The translations under genes were made by a program, and so were the position numbers. From Streptomyces chrestomyceticus JCM 4735 (GTDB taxonomy: Bacteria > Actinomycetota > Actinomycetes > Streptomycetales > Streptomycetaceae), in assembly GCF_003865135.1 (NCBI RefSeq), contig NZ_BHZC01000001.1, positions 7,874,001 to 7,938,000 of the forward strand: a stretch of DNA of 64,000 bases, in the 5' to 3' direction. The notes below the pieces were generated by a model, which saw nothing but the letters and a program-made list of their open reading frames with translations, was not told the DNA's origin and did not search any database. Position 1 is the stretch's first letter; each line of letters opens with the position of its first letter. Positions 26,070 to 34,976 of this stretch are shown piece by piece.

Positions 26070-26089
26070 GGGGCTTGCGGCAAGGCCCC
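26070..26089. promoter_or_regulatory. Rifamycin-associated element (RAE) upstream of helR
   Basis: GGGGCTTGCG followed by GCAAGGCCCC matches the inverted-repeat RAE known upstream of rifamycin-inactivating and helR-type genes in actinobacteria. It lies 156 bases before the helR start and 8 bases after a TATAGC -10-like box. In other species the RAE is needed for rifamycin-induced expression; induction here is inferred. Confidence 0.8.
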
Positions 26090-26244
26090 GTCCGTACCGC
26101 AGAATCTCTGGCCTAGGCCAGAACCTGCGGATCCGGGGGATACGCGAAGTGCGTGTGTTCTTGCCGGTGTACGGGGTGTGCGAGACGCAGCCTCCGCCCG
26201 GCAGACCTCCGCGGGTGCGGCCCAGGATCGGAGCTGACACCACC

Positions 26245-28422
26245 ATGAATTCCCTGACCACCACCAGCGTGTTCGCCCTCCCCGCCCGCCTCGCCGCCAA
26301 GGCCGACCCGCGGCTGACGGCGGCCGACGAGCGGCACTTCGCGGCCGTCGCGGAGAGCCTGGAACAGACCGTCCGCGAACTGTCCGACCGCCTCGACGCC
26401 GAACTGAAGGCGCCCGGCGGCACCGGCCGGCAGGCGATGGAGCGCGACGCGGAGGTGCACCGGCTGACCGCACGCCTGCGTACCCTGCGCCGCTTCGGCC
26501 TCGACCTGTGCCTCGGCCGCATGGTCGGCGAGAACAGCCCCGAGCCCGTGTACGTCGGGCGGCTCGGCCTCACCGACAGCGCGGGCCGCCGGCTGCTGGT
26601 CGACTGGCGCTCCCCGGCGGCCGAACCGTTCTTCGGAGCCACCCACGCCGACCCGATGGGCCTGACGAGCCGCCGCCGCTACCGCTGGACCGGCGGCCGG
26701 ATCAGCGACTACTGGGACGAGGTCTTCACCGCCGACGGCCTCGAAGGACACGCCGCGCTCGACGACCACTCCGCCTTCATCGCCAGCCTGGGCGGCAACC
26801 GCTCGGCACGGATGCGCGACGTGCTCGGCACCATCCAGGCCGACCAGGACGCCATCATCCGGGCGAGCTCCCGCGGCGCCCTCGTCGTCGACGGCGGCCC
26901 GGGCACCGGCAAGACCGTCGTCGCCCTGCACCGCTCCGCCTACCTCCTCTACTCCGACCCCCGCCTCGGGCACCGCCGCGGCGGCGTCCTGTTCGTCGGC
27001 CCGCACCAGCCGTACCTGTCCTACGTCGCCGACGTCCTCCCCAGCCTCGGCGAGGAAGGCGTACAGACCTGCACGCTGCGCGACCTCGTCGCCGAAGGGG
27101 CCACAGCGACAGCCGAGACCGACCCGGAGGCGGCCGCCCTGAAGGCGTCCGCCCGGATGGTGCAGGCGATCGAGACGGCCGTCAGGTTCTACGAGGAGCC
27201 GCCCGCCGAGGGCATGACGGTCTCGACGCCCTGGGCCGACGTCCGGCTGACCGCCGACGACTGGGCCGAGGCGTTCGAAGCACCGGAACCGGGCACCCCG
27301 CACAACGAAGCACGCGAGCAGATATGGGAGGCCCTGCTGGCGATCCTGACGGACAAGCACGGCGACGAGGCCCCGCCCGACCAGCTCCGCACGGTGCTGC
27401 AACACGACAAGGAGCTGCTCAGGGCCCTCTACCGCGCATGGCCGCTGCTCGAAGCGGCCGACCTCGTCTCGGACCTGTGGACGGTCCCCGCCTACCTGCG
27501 ACGGTGCGCTCCCTGGCTCGGCCGCGACGAGATCCGCACCCTGCAACGCGCGGACGGCCAGGCGTGGACGGTCTCCGACCTGCCCCTCCTGGACGCGGCA
27601 CGGCAGCGGCTCGGCGACCCGGAAGCGTCGCTGCGCAAGCGCCGGCACGCCGCCGCCCTCGCCGCCCAGCGCGAGTGCATGACCCAGGTCGTCGACAACC
27701 TGATCGGGGCCGCGGCCGACTCCGGTGCCGACGGTGACGACGGCGAAGGGCTGGTGGTGATGCTCCGCGGCCAGGACGCCCAGGTCAGCCTGGTCGACGA
27801 GACCGCACTCCCCACCGCCGAACCGGACCTGCTCGCCGGCCCGTTCGCCCACGTCGTCGTGGACGAGGCCCAGGAACTGACCGACGCGGAATGGCAGATG
27901 CTGCTGCTCCGCTGCCCGTCCCGGAGCTTCACCGTCGTCGGCGACCGCGCCCAGGCCCGGCACGGCTTCACCGAGTCGTGGCACGACCGCCTCGCCCGCA
28001 TCGGACTGGACCGGATCGAGGTGGCCTCCCTGAACATCAACTACCGCACCCCGGAAGAGGTGATGACGGAGGCCGCACCCGTCATCCGCGCCGCCCTTCC
28101 GGACGCCAACGTCCCCACTTCCGTCCGCAGCACCGGCATCCCCGTCACCCACGCCTCCGTGACGGACCGGGACGCGATCCTCGACGCCTGGCTCACCACC
28201 CACGACGACGGCATCGCCTGCGTCATCGGCGACCCCACTTTCACGGCCACACCGCGCGTCCGGTCACTGACCCCGGAACTGTCGAAGGGGTTGGAGTTCG
28301 ACCTGGTGGTCCTGGTCGATCCGGAGAAGTTCGGCGAAGGGGTACGGGGAGCGGTGGACCGGTATGTGGCGATGTCGCGGGCTACGCAGCGGCTGGTCAT
28401 TCTGAGGAGTTCGGCTGCTTAG
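26245..28422 (+). CDS. helR: HelD-like RNA polymerase recycling ATPase (HelR)
   Basis: 725 residues, superfamily-1 helicase-like. An N-terminal coiled coil (about 28-95) is followed by VDWRSPAAEPFF, Walker A VVDGGPGTGKT (about 214-224), Walker B VVVDEAQELTDAEWQML, YRTPEEV, and C-terminal SKGLEFDLVVLVDPE with YVAMSRATQRLVIL. These are HelD motifs. HelD proteins strip RNA polymerase from DNA; HelR additionally displaces rifamycins and gives tolerance. The gene is preceded by a rifamycin-associated element, which supports the HelR name over plain HelD. ATG 26245 has GGAGCTG upstream; an in-frame ATG at 26149 is a less likely start. Followed by a bidirectional terminator. Confidence 0.9.
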   Translation: MNSLTTTSVFALPARLAAKADPRLTAADERHFAAVAESLEQTVRELSDRLDAELKAPGGTGRQAMERDAEVHRLTARLRTLRRFGLDLCLGRMVGENSPEPVYVGRLGLTDSAGRRLLVDWRSPAAEPFFGATHADPMGLTSRRRYRWTGGRISDYWDEVFTADGLEGHAALDDHSAFIASLGGNRSARMRDVLGTIQADQDAIIRASSRGALVVDGGPGTGKTVVALHRSAYLLYSDPRLGHRRGGVLFVGPHQPYLSYVADVLPSLGEEGVQTCTLRDLVAEGATATAETDPEAAALKASARMVQAIETAVRFYEEPPAEGMTVSTPWADVRLTADDWAEAFEAPEPGTPHNEAREQIWEALLAILTDKHGDEAPPDQLRTVLQHDKELLRALYRAWPLLEAADLVSDLWTVPAYLRRCAPWLGRDEIRTLQRADGQAWTVSDLPLLDAARQRLGDPEASLRKRRHAAALAAQRECMTQVVDNLIGAAADSGADGDDGEGLVVMLRGQDAQVSLVDETALPTAEPDLLAGPFAHVVVDEAQELTDAEWQMLLLRCPSRSFTVVGDRAQARHGFTESWHDRLARIGLDRIEVASLNINYRTPEEVMTEAAPVIRAALPDANVPTSVRSTGIPVTHASVTDRDAILDAWLTTHDDGIACVIGDPTFTATPRVRSLTPELSKGLEFDLVVLVDPEKFGEGVRGAVDRYVAMSRATQRLVILRSSAA

Positions 28423-28440
28423 CGTTCCATTGAACGGCCA

Positions 28441-28475
28441 GGGGCCCTGTCGGAATCACCTTCCGACAGGGCCCC
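28441..28475. terminator. Bidirectional terminator between helR and the immunity gene
   Basis: GGGGCCCTGTCGGAA (28441-28455) and TTCCGACAGGGCCCC (28461-28475) form a 15-bp perfect stem with loop TCACC, between convergent gene ends. Confidence 0.8.
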
Positions 28476-28506
28476 ATCACCTCAGGTTCTTCTTGCGCGC
28501 CCAGCT

Positions 28507-28860
28507 CTACGGACTTGTTGCGTCCGGCTCGATCGCGCCATCGGTCTCCAGCATGAGCATGCTGCTTTCGAGGGAATGGCGGAGGTAGCGCCGCGCGTTG
28601 CCCCGATCGGCCTTTTCGAGCAGTACCGGGAGAAATTCGGAATCCGGGTAGCCTTCCACCTTGGCATCCCTGGTCGCCCACACCTGTGACCAGATGGCGA
28701 TGGTCATCTCGTTGCAGGCTCGGGCCTGCTGAGTCCCGTGCGCGGCGTCTTCGTCGAGAGCTTCACGTGTGAAGATCCCCATACGGTGCCCCAGGGCCAG
28801 CAGGAAAGTCTCTCTGGCGTCCGAGTTCAGGATCCCCAGGACCCGGTCTTGAATGTTCAT
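28507..28860 (-). CDS. Putative immunity protein for the adjacent Hint toxin
   Basis: 117 residues, mostly helical (MNIQDRVLGILNSDARETFLLAL...), acidic, no signal peptide or membrane segment, so cytoplasmic. I do not recognise a family. Its ATG at 28860 overlaps the stop codon of the large secreted toxin gene (ATGA), the normal order toxin then immunity. A small cytoplasmic protein coupled to the 3' end of a Hint toxin gene is most simply its immunity partner; this is inference from position. The base composition is a little lower in GC than neighbouring genes, as is common for immunity genes. Confidence 0.65.
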   Translation of the reverse strand: MNIQDRVLGILNSDARETFLLALGHRMGIFTREALDEDAAHGTQQARACNEMTIAIWSQVWATRDAKVEGYPDSEFLPVLLEKADRGNARRYLRHSLESSMLMLETDGAIEPDATSP

Positions 28861-31800
28861 TGCTCCATGGCCCAGAATTCGTCGTCCGTCGTCGGTTGGC
28901 GTTTTCCGTAGGATTCTCGCGGCAGTGAGTCGATGTCGTATCCGCGCGACTTGAGAACCGTGATTCTGGTGTTCCCGTTCATGATGGTTCCGTCCGGCTT
29001 CACGATCAGCGGTTCTCTCGCTTTCGGCTGCAAGGAGGCGATGATGTCCTCGGTCTTCTGCTTGTGCCAGAAGTCCAGCGAGCTCTTGTCGAGAGAATCG
29101 GAGTGCAGCAGGATCAGCGGAGGATCGCACGGATTGGCGTTGTGCACCAGAACCGGAGTCCGGCCTGCCAGTACATAGTACGTGTGCAGGCCACCGACCG
29201 TCAGGTTATAGGTCCGGGTGTTCTCGGTGAACGGGCGGTTTCCCCGCACCGGCACGTCGGTACCGTCGGCGGCCCTGAGCGTCATGCCCCGGCGGAGGCC
29301 GGCGGCCTTGACCCACGACTTCTGCGACGGGGACCAGAACGGGTGCTCGTGGGTGGCGGTGATCCTTTCGCTGCCCCGGCGGGTGGCGACGGTCAGTTCG
29401 TTGAACTGCTTGTCGTGCTCGGTGACGATGAGGGCGGTCACCGTCCGTTTTCCGCTCGTGCCGCCGACCGGGTCGGTGGCGGTTACCTCATCGCCGACCT
29501 TTACGGACTCGATGTTCTTCGTCGCCGCGTTGCCCATGAGCACCTTGGTGCCGGCCGGGAAGCACGTGGCGCACTTGATCGCCTTCCTCTTCTTCACGGT
29601 TTTGGCGATCTTCTCGACGACCTTGCCGCCGACCTTGCCGGCGAACTTACCGGCGATCTTGAAGCCCTTGCCCCAGGGGGTGAGGCCGATGATGAAGGAG
29701 CCGCAGTCGAGGAGATTGGGATCCTTGACGCACTTCAGGGCCGTGTCGGCGTCGGCGACCTCCCACGCGATGGCGGAGACGATGGGGTTGGGCTCGACCT
29801 GCTTGAGCTTGCCGCCGGCGGCCAGGCAGGGCAGGACGGCGAGTTCGTGGGTGGGGTGTTCGTAGCAGATTTTCTGCTCGGACTGTTCCTTCTCCTTGCG
29901 CTCCTCTTCGGCCTTGCGGCGCGCCTCGGCCTCCTCGGCCTCGCGCTTCTTCTTCACTTCGCCCCACGCCTGGGAGGCAAGGGCAGTGGCTTCGTCCCTG
30001 CTCTTCCCGGCCTTGAGCGCGGAAGCGCGGGCCTCGCCGGCCGCGTCGTCAGCGATCTTTGCCGAGGCGCGGGCGTATTCGAAGGAGAACCGGGCCTGTG
30101 CTGCTGAGTTCTCGGCGTCGGCGGCGTCGCGTTGGGCGTTGTCGGCGGCGTTGCGGGCGGTCTTGGCGGATTGGGCGGCCTGGGCGGCGCTGGCTTCGGC
30201 GCTGTCGGCGGCCTTGCCGGCGTCGATGCGGTACCCGTCGGCGAGCTTCGCGTTCTTCTTGGCCTCGTCGGCGGCCTTGGCGGCCTGGTCGGAGGCGTTG
30301 TTGGCCTTGGCGGCGGCGCCGGCGGCGATCCAGCGGTTGCGCTGGGCTTCGGCGGCGACGATGGACGCTTCGGCGACCAGGTGCTGGACCTGGGCGATGT
30401 GGGTGGCGGCGAGCTGGTCCTTGCGGTCGGCCATGTACTGGCCGAGCTGGACGAAGTCGTGCACGTCCTCGGCCGCACCCGCCAGCGCGACCTTCGCGGC
30501 CGCCTTGACCTCCGGGCCGCCGGTGTTGACGAGCTTGGAGGCGGTGACTTCTTCGTCGGAGTGCTGGGCGGTGTACTGGCCGGTGGCGATGAAGGCGGCC
30601 AGCGTCTTGCCGCGCCCGTCCTTCAGCGCCGCCTTGGACGCCTCCTTGACCCCGGGGCCTCCGGCGTTGTTGATCTGCGAGACGCGCACCGTCAGGTCGG
30701 TGACGGCCACCTCGTACTGACCGGTGGTGTAAAAGTCCCGAATCTGCTGGTCGGAACCCTTGAGCGCCGCGGCGGCAGCGGTGCGCACCACCTCGTACTC
30801 GCTCTGGGTACTGAGCTGGAAGACTTTCTCCCGCATCTCGTCCAGGCCGGCCTTCTGCCACCCGCTGCGCAGGTACGCGAGTACGTCCTCGTCGGAACCG
30901 GCCAGCGCCTGCTTGGCCGCCTCCTGGCTCCAGGGGCCGCGCACCTTCAGCGCTCTCATTGCCAGCGTTCGGCCCTTGGCCGCGAGGGCCTTGGTGTCGG
31001 CGTCGGGCTTGGCGGCCTCGGCGGCCAGCTCGGCGGCCGTCGAATCCAGCGACTTGGCATCCACCGCGGCGGCGGCCGAGGCGGAGGTCAGCTCGCCGAC
31101 CTGTGCCTTGTCGGTCCGGGCTTCTTCGATGGCGGCGGCGGTGCGGGTCGCCAGGTCTTCGGCCTCGGTGGCGCGGGCGATGTCGAAGACCTTCTGGGCA
31201 GCCGCGGCGGCGGCGTCGGACGCTTTCGCCGCTTCCTCGGCGGCCTTGGCGTGCTTGGTGGCCTGTGCGGCGGCATCGGCGGCCTCACCGGCGTGCTTGG
31301 CGGCCTCGTCGGCCGCCAGTGCGGCCTTCTCGGCGTGGTCGGCGGCGGAATTGGCGGCGGCCCGGGCCTGGTCGGCGGCATCCGCCGAGCGGTAGGCCAG
31401 CGCCTGGGCGGCGTTGGCCGCCCGCCGAGACTCGTTGGCGTGCCGGCGGGCCTCGATCGCGGCGTTGCGGGCCTCGCCGGAGTGGACCCCGGCTTCGTCG
31501 GCGAAGCGGTTGGCGCGCTCGGCGGAGTCGGCCGCGGAGTCGGCGTTGTCGCTGGCGCTCAGCGCCGCCTTGGCGGCATCGCCGGAGGCCCGGGAGGCCG
31601 CACTGGCCTTCTCGGCGGCCTTGACCGAGTCGCGGGCGAGCTTGGACGCCTGGTGCGCCTTTGCGGCCATGTCCCGGGCATGCTCGGCCTTGCCCGCGTC
31701 GGAGGCGGCGGCGATGGAGGCGTTGAGGGCGTCGTTGGCGGCGTTGGCCGCGTTGGTGGCGGCCGCCGCGGTCTGGGCTGCGGCCATGGCGGCGATGCGG

Positions 31801-32828
31801 GCCGCGCGGTTGGCGGCGTTGGCCGCGCCGATGGCGTGCTGGGCGGCCGCGGCCGCTCCCCGGGCCGCGTCGGCGGCCTGCTTGGCCTTGATCGCCGCGC
31901 GCTGGGAGTCGTTCTTGGCCAGCTCGGTCTGCTTGGCTGCTTCGGCGGCGGCTTCCTTGGCGGCCTCGGATGCCTTGATGGCGCGGTCGGCGGCGTCCTT
32001 GGCCTTGTCCGTTTCGTTCGCGGCCCGTTTGCCGGCCAAGGTGGCCTGTTCGGCCAGCTCGGCGATGGTGGCGTGCTCCTGGTCGCGGGCCCGCGCGGTG
32101 AACTGCCCGATCTCCAGGAACTCGGCGATGTCCTCCGCCGTGCCGCGCAAGGCGACCTTGCCGGCGGCCTTGACGGCCGGGCCACCGGAGTTGATCAGCG
32201 CCGAGACCTCGACCTCGTTGTCCTGACGGCGCGCCGCGTACTGCCCCTTGTCCAGGAACGCACTGACGGCCTCGGGGCCGGCCTTCAGCGCGGCCTTGCC
32301 GGCCTCCTTGACCCCGTTGCCGCCGAAGTTGACGACCCGGGAGACCTCGACCTCGTTGTCCTGCCGCAGCGGCGCCTGCCAACCGTCCTGCAGGAAGGTA
32401 CTCAGCGGCTCCGGCGCATCCCGCGTACTGGCCTTGAGCGCCGTCTTGGCCGCTTCACGGACCGCAGGACCCCCGGCACCGATCATCCGGCTGGCCACGA
32501 CGTAGTTGTCGTCGTACGCCAGGCTGCCCTTCTCGGCGAAGAACCTGTCGACGTCCTCGTCCGAGCCCGTCAGCGCCAGCTCGGCCGCCGCCTTGACGCC
32601 GGCTCCACCGGCTATCCAGTAGTCAAGGACCATGCCGCGTTTGCGGACCGCGTCGCCGGGATCTGCGGCTTCGGCCGCAATGGCTGGTCCGGCCCCCAGG
32701 AGCCCTGCCACCAGGGAGGCGGACACGAGCGTGGCGCAGGTGCCACGCCGCCGGAACGCCTCCTTCCCGGGTCGGGGTCTGCCTTTGAGGCGTTGTGCGG
32801 TCCTGGTCGGAAACGGTCTCCGTTTCAC
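28857..32828 (-). CDS. Secreted polymorphic toxin: ALF repeats, Ala-rich coiled coil, Hint domain, C-terminal ParB/Srx-like toxin
   Basis: 1,323 residues. Signal peptide with an Arg-rich n-region ends near GAGPAIAAEA (about 50). Then ALF-type repeats (units like NxGGPAVKxAGKVALxG..FLxxGQ), a very long Ala-rich coiled coil (about 270-640), a second ALF block, and another Ala-rich stretch ending in charged EAEARRKAEEERKE. Residues about 1089-1230 form a Hint (intein-like) autoprocessing domain, CFPAGTKVLM ... THEHPFW ... TPVLVHN, with catalytic Cys and the terminal His-Asn. The last 93 residues hold VKPDGTIMNGNTRITVL, reminiscent of ParB/sulfiredoxin-fold domains, as the presumed toxin. GTG 32828 has GAAAGGG upstream; ATG 32855 is an alternative start. 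Confidence 0.85.
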   Translation of the reverse strand: MKRRPFPTRTAQRLKGRPRPGKEAFRRRGTCATLVSASLVAGLLGAGPAIAAEAADPGDAVRKRGMVLDYWIAGGAGVKAAAELALTGSDEDVDRFFAEKGSLAYDDNYVVASRMIGAGGPAVREAAKTALKASTRDAPEPLSTFLQDGWQAPLRQDNEVEVSRVVNFGGNGVKEAGKAALKAGPEAVSAFLDKGQYAARRQDNEVEVSALINSGGPAVKAAGKVALRGTAEDIAEFLEIGQFTARARDQEHATIAELAEQATLAGKRAANETDKAKDAADRAIKASEAAKEAAAEAAKQTELAKNDSQRAAIKAKQAADAARGAAAAAQHAIGAANAANRAARIAAMAAAQTAAAATNAANAANDALNASIAAASDAGKAEHARDMAAKAHQASKLARDSVKAAEKASAASRASGDAAKAALSASDNADSAADSAERANRFADEAGVHSGEARNAAIEARRHANESRRAANAAQALAYRSADAADQARAAANSAADHAEKAALAADEAAKHAGEAADAAAQATKHAKAAEEAAKASDAAAAAAQKVFDIARATEAEDLATRTAAAIEEARTDKAQVGELTSASAAAAVDAKSLDSTAAELAAEAAKPDADTKALAAKGRTLAMRALKVRGPWSQEAAKQALAGSDEDVLAYLRSGWQKAGLDEMREKVFQLSTQSEYEVVRTAAAAALKGSDQQIRDFYTTGQYEVAVTDLTVRVSQINNAGGPGVKEASKAALKDGRGKTLAAFIATGQYTAQHSDEEVTASKLVNTGGPEVKAAAKVALAGAAEDVHDFVQLGQYMADRKDQLAATHIAQVQHLVAEASIVAAEAQRNRWIAAGAAAKANNASDQAAKAADEAKKNAKLADGYRIDAGKAADSAEASAAQAAQSAKTARNAADNAQRDAADAENSAAQARFSFEYARASAKIADDAAGEARASALKAGKSRDEATALASQAWGEVKKKREAEEAEARRKAEEERKEKEQSEQKICYEHPTHELAVLPCLAAGGKLKQVEPNPIVSAIAWEVADADTALKCVKDPNLLDCGSFIIGLTPWGKGFKIAGKFAGKVGGKVVEKIAKTVKKRKAIKCATCFPAGTKVLMGNAATKNIESVKVGDEVTATDPVGGTSGKRTVTALIVTEHDKQFNELTVATRRGSERITATHEHPFWSPSQKSWVKAAGLRRGMTLRAADGTDVPVRGNRPFTENTRTYNLTVGGLHTYYVLAGRTPVLVHNANPCDPPLILLHSDSLDKSSLDFWHKQKTEDIIASLQPKAREPLIVKPDGTIMNGNTRITVLKSRGYDIDSLPRESYGKRQPTTDDEFWAMEQ

Positions 32829-33590
32829 CCGGTCAGCCCTTTCTTGATGTTTCATCAGCGTCAGGTGCGCCGGGTACACGGCTCTCGCCTTCCGGGCAGC
32901 CTGGCCGTAGCGCTGGTGAGGAGAGCGGGAACGGTCGCGTATCCGGCGGTCGGTGGGTGCGCGACAGGAGTGGTTCACGTGCCGTGCGAGCTTCGTGCGA
33001 ACTCTGCCGAGTTGAGGCCGCAAAGGCTACCTATGCTGGACTTCGGCGTACGTGGGCGATCTGTCGCCAAGCGCATTCCCAGAGGCGTCTGCGCACGCCG
33101 CCCCGCACCTCAAAAGCACTGGTCAGCGCCCTCGTCGGCATGTTCTCCCGGTGGGTGGCGGAAGGCGGGGCGACGGCAGCGCGGTCCGCTGCACAGTCAG
33201 CTACTTCGCCAACTGCGCCCCCGCCGGCACGTCGGCCGCGGACGCTTCGCACCGTCCGAGTGGGTACGGCGGCGGACGACGGTGAACTGGACGGGCCGTC
33301 GTACATCCCCTTGATCGGTGCGGGTGGCCGGTACGTCGTCTTCCGGGCACCGGGTGGACGGAATTGATCACTTCCGAGGCGCCGGGGACCAGGCCGACGT
33401 GGATCCGGACGGCACGCCGACGGCCGACCGTGCCCTGCGGCTGGGGGAGTTGAGTGACAACGGGTGTGCCGCGACGTTCAGCGCGCGCGTCCGCCGGGCG
33501 CCGGTCCGGTCGGAGCGCCCGGGGCGTACGGCTATGTGCGCATCTGCACGGCGGGCGAACGCGGCGGGCGCTCCAGCCGGGGGCGGGCGC
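32829..33590. other. 762-base region upstream of the toxin gene
   Basis: No intact gene. It should carry the toxin promoter on the left. On the plus strand, about 33275-33367 encodes DDGELDGPSYIPLIGAGGRYVVFRA before a stop, which looks like one blade of a TolB/WD40-like propeller and is probably a gene remnant. The following 33370-33530 shows no recognisable domain. Confidence 0.45.
33275..33367 (+). pseudogene. Remnant of a TolB-like propeller gene
   Basis: About 30 codons read DDGELDGPSYIPLIGAG then GRYVVFRAPGG before a stop. The pattern ELDGPSxxPxISxDGRYVVF is typical of one blade in secreted TolB-like proteins. No start, no further blades in frame. Short, so only tentative. Confidence 0.35.
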
Positions 33591-34634
33591 TCAGTCGTCG
33601 GCGGGCGGGGGCAGTTCGCCCGAGCCGCGTGGGACGAGGCGGGTGGGGATCTCCTGGCGCTGGGGCGGGAGATCGGTGCCCTCCAGTCGGCGGAACAGCA
33701 TCGTGGCGGCGGTACGCCCGAGGCGCGCGGCGTCCTGTGCCACGACCGTGATCGCGGGGGACACCAGGTCGGCCAGCTCGAAGTCGTCGAAGCCCACCAG
33801 GGCGACCGGGCGCGGGCGTTCGGCGAGCACCCGTACCGCCGTGACCGTGACCCGGTTGTTGCCCGCGAACAGCGCGGTGACCGGGCGCGGCCCGTCCAGC
33901 ATGGCGGTGGCCGCGAACCGTACCCGGTCGGGCGCGGTCGACCCGAGGGAGACCCACGACTCGTCGGCGGTCAGCCCGGCCTCGGCCATCGCCGTACGGT
34001 AGCCGCGCAGCCGCTCCGCGGCGGTGTGGATGCGCGGCTGGTCGCCGATGAAGCCGATCCGGCGGTGGCCGTGCGCGATCAGGTGGGCGACCGCGTCGCG
34101 GGCGCCGCCGAAGCTGTCGGAGAGCACCGTGTCCGCCTCGATCCGGCCCGCCGGGCGGTCCACGAAGACGGTGGCCACGCCCGCCGCGATCTCCGGCTCC
34201 AGGTAACGGTGGTCGTCGGCGGCCGGGATGATCACCAGGCCGTCCACCCGGCGCGCGCACAGGGCCAGGACCAGCTCCTGCTCGCGGGCCGGGTCCTCGG
34301 CGCTGGACCCGTTGATCAGCAGCGCGCCGTGGTCCCGGGCGACCTCCTCGACGGCGCGGCTGAGCGGCCCGTAGAACGGGTCGGCGAGGTCCTCCAGGAC
34401 CAGGCCGATGCTGGCGGTGCGGCCCTTGCGCAGGATGCGGGCGGAGTCGTTGCGGCGGAAGCCGAGGGCGGTGATGGCGTCCTGGACGCGGCGCTCGGTC
34501 TCGGGGGTGACGCCGGGCTCGCCGTTGACCACCCGGGAGACCGTCTTCAGGCCGACGCCGGCCCGGGCCGCGACGTCCTTCATCGTGGGCCGGCTGCCGT
34601 AGCGGCGGGAGGTGCCCCGGGCGGTGTCGGTCAC
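33591..34634 (-). CDS. LacI-family transcriptional regulator
   Basis: 347 residues. N-terminal LacI headpiece TMKDVAARAGVGLKTVSRVVNGEPGVTPETERRV (helix-turn-helix plus hinge) and a periplasmic-binding-like effector domain (LVLEDLADPFYGPLSRAVEEVA ... RIGFIGDQPRIHTAAERLRGY ... ALVGFDDFELADL). Should repress sugar genes until a sugar binds. GTG 34634 (VTDTARG) is chosen with CAGGA upstream; a frame open to 34880 is low-complexity. Divergent from a ROK-family kinase gene, with a perfect LacI-type palindrome between them at 34889, so self- and kinase control is likely. Confidence 0.9.
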   Translation of the reverse strand: MTDTARGTSRRYGSRPTMKDVAARAGVGLKTVSRVVNGEPGVTPETERRVQDAITALGFRRNDSARILRKGRTASIGLVLEDLADPFYGPLSRAVEEVARDHGALLINGSSAEDPAREQELVLALCARRVDGLVIIPAADDHRYLEPEIAAGVATVFVDRPAGRIEADTVLSDSFGGARDAVAHLIAHGHRRIGFIGDQPRIHTAAERLRGYRTAMAEAGLTADESWVSLGSTAPDRVRFAATAMLDGPRPVTALFAGNNRVTVTAVRVLAERPRPVALVGFDDFELADLVSPAITVVAQDAARLGRTAATMLFRRLEGTDLPPQRQEIPTRLVPRGSGELPPPADD

Positions 34635-34976
34635 GTGCGCGGTCCTGATTCTGTCGGCGGTGGGTGGGAGAAGGTGGTGGGAGGAAGCGGTGGCCGGGAG
34701 GGCCGCGGCTGCGCGGCTCGCTCCGGCCGTTGCTGGAGAGACGGGCGGGACGGGTGTGGCGGTTCCCCCTCCGGTACGCCGATGATGGCTGTGGCGGTGT
34801 CCGGAGGGCCGGTGCGTGCGGCCGACCGGCGGGACCGCCCGGCGGCACCGCACGACGACGTGCGGCACGGCGTCGAGCATAACCTCTGGACAACGTTGTC
34901 AATCAGCACGAGACTGGCGTTCCCGTGCCGGGTCACGCACCCCGGCCCAGGCGCCCCACCAGGAGATTCGACACCG
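34635..34976. other. 342-base divergent control region (LacI and ROK kinase)
   Basis: No gene. Contains the palindrome at 34889-34900 and a TTGTCA/TTGACA element overlapping it on both strands that could be a -35 box. Otherwise GC-rich with no second palindrome seen. Confidence 0.5.
34889..34900. promoter_or_regulatory. LacI-type operator GACAAC-GTTGTC
   Basis: A perfect 12-bp palindrome with central CG, the usual core of LacI-family sites in Streptomyces sugar operons. It lies 77 bases before the ROK gene start and overlaps possible -35 sequences. Confidence 0.7.

Noticed and set aside
30132..33314. Long Gly/Val/Leu-rich frame opposite the toxin coiled coil
   Set aside because: It is the mirror of the Ala-rich repeats; no signal, domain or ribosome site.
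33954..34010. Control of the alpha-galactosidase locus by the LacI protein at 33591
   Set aside because: The GACAACGTTGTC core was seen only between LacI and the ROK kinase, not at 40238-40451, and a kinase gene separates the two loci.
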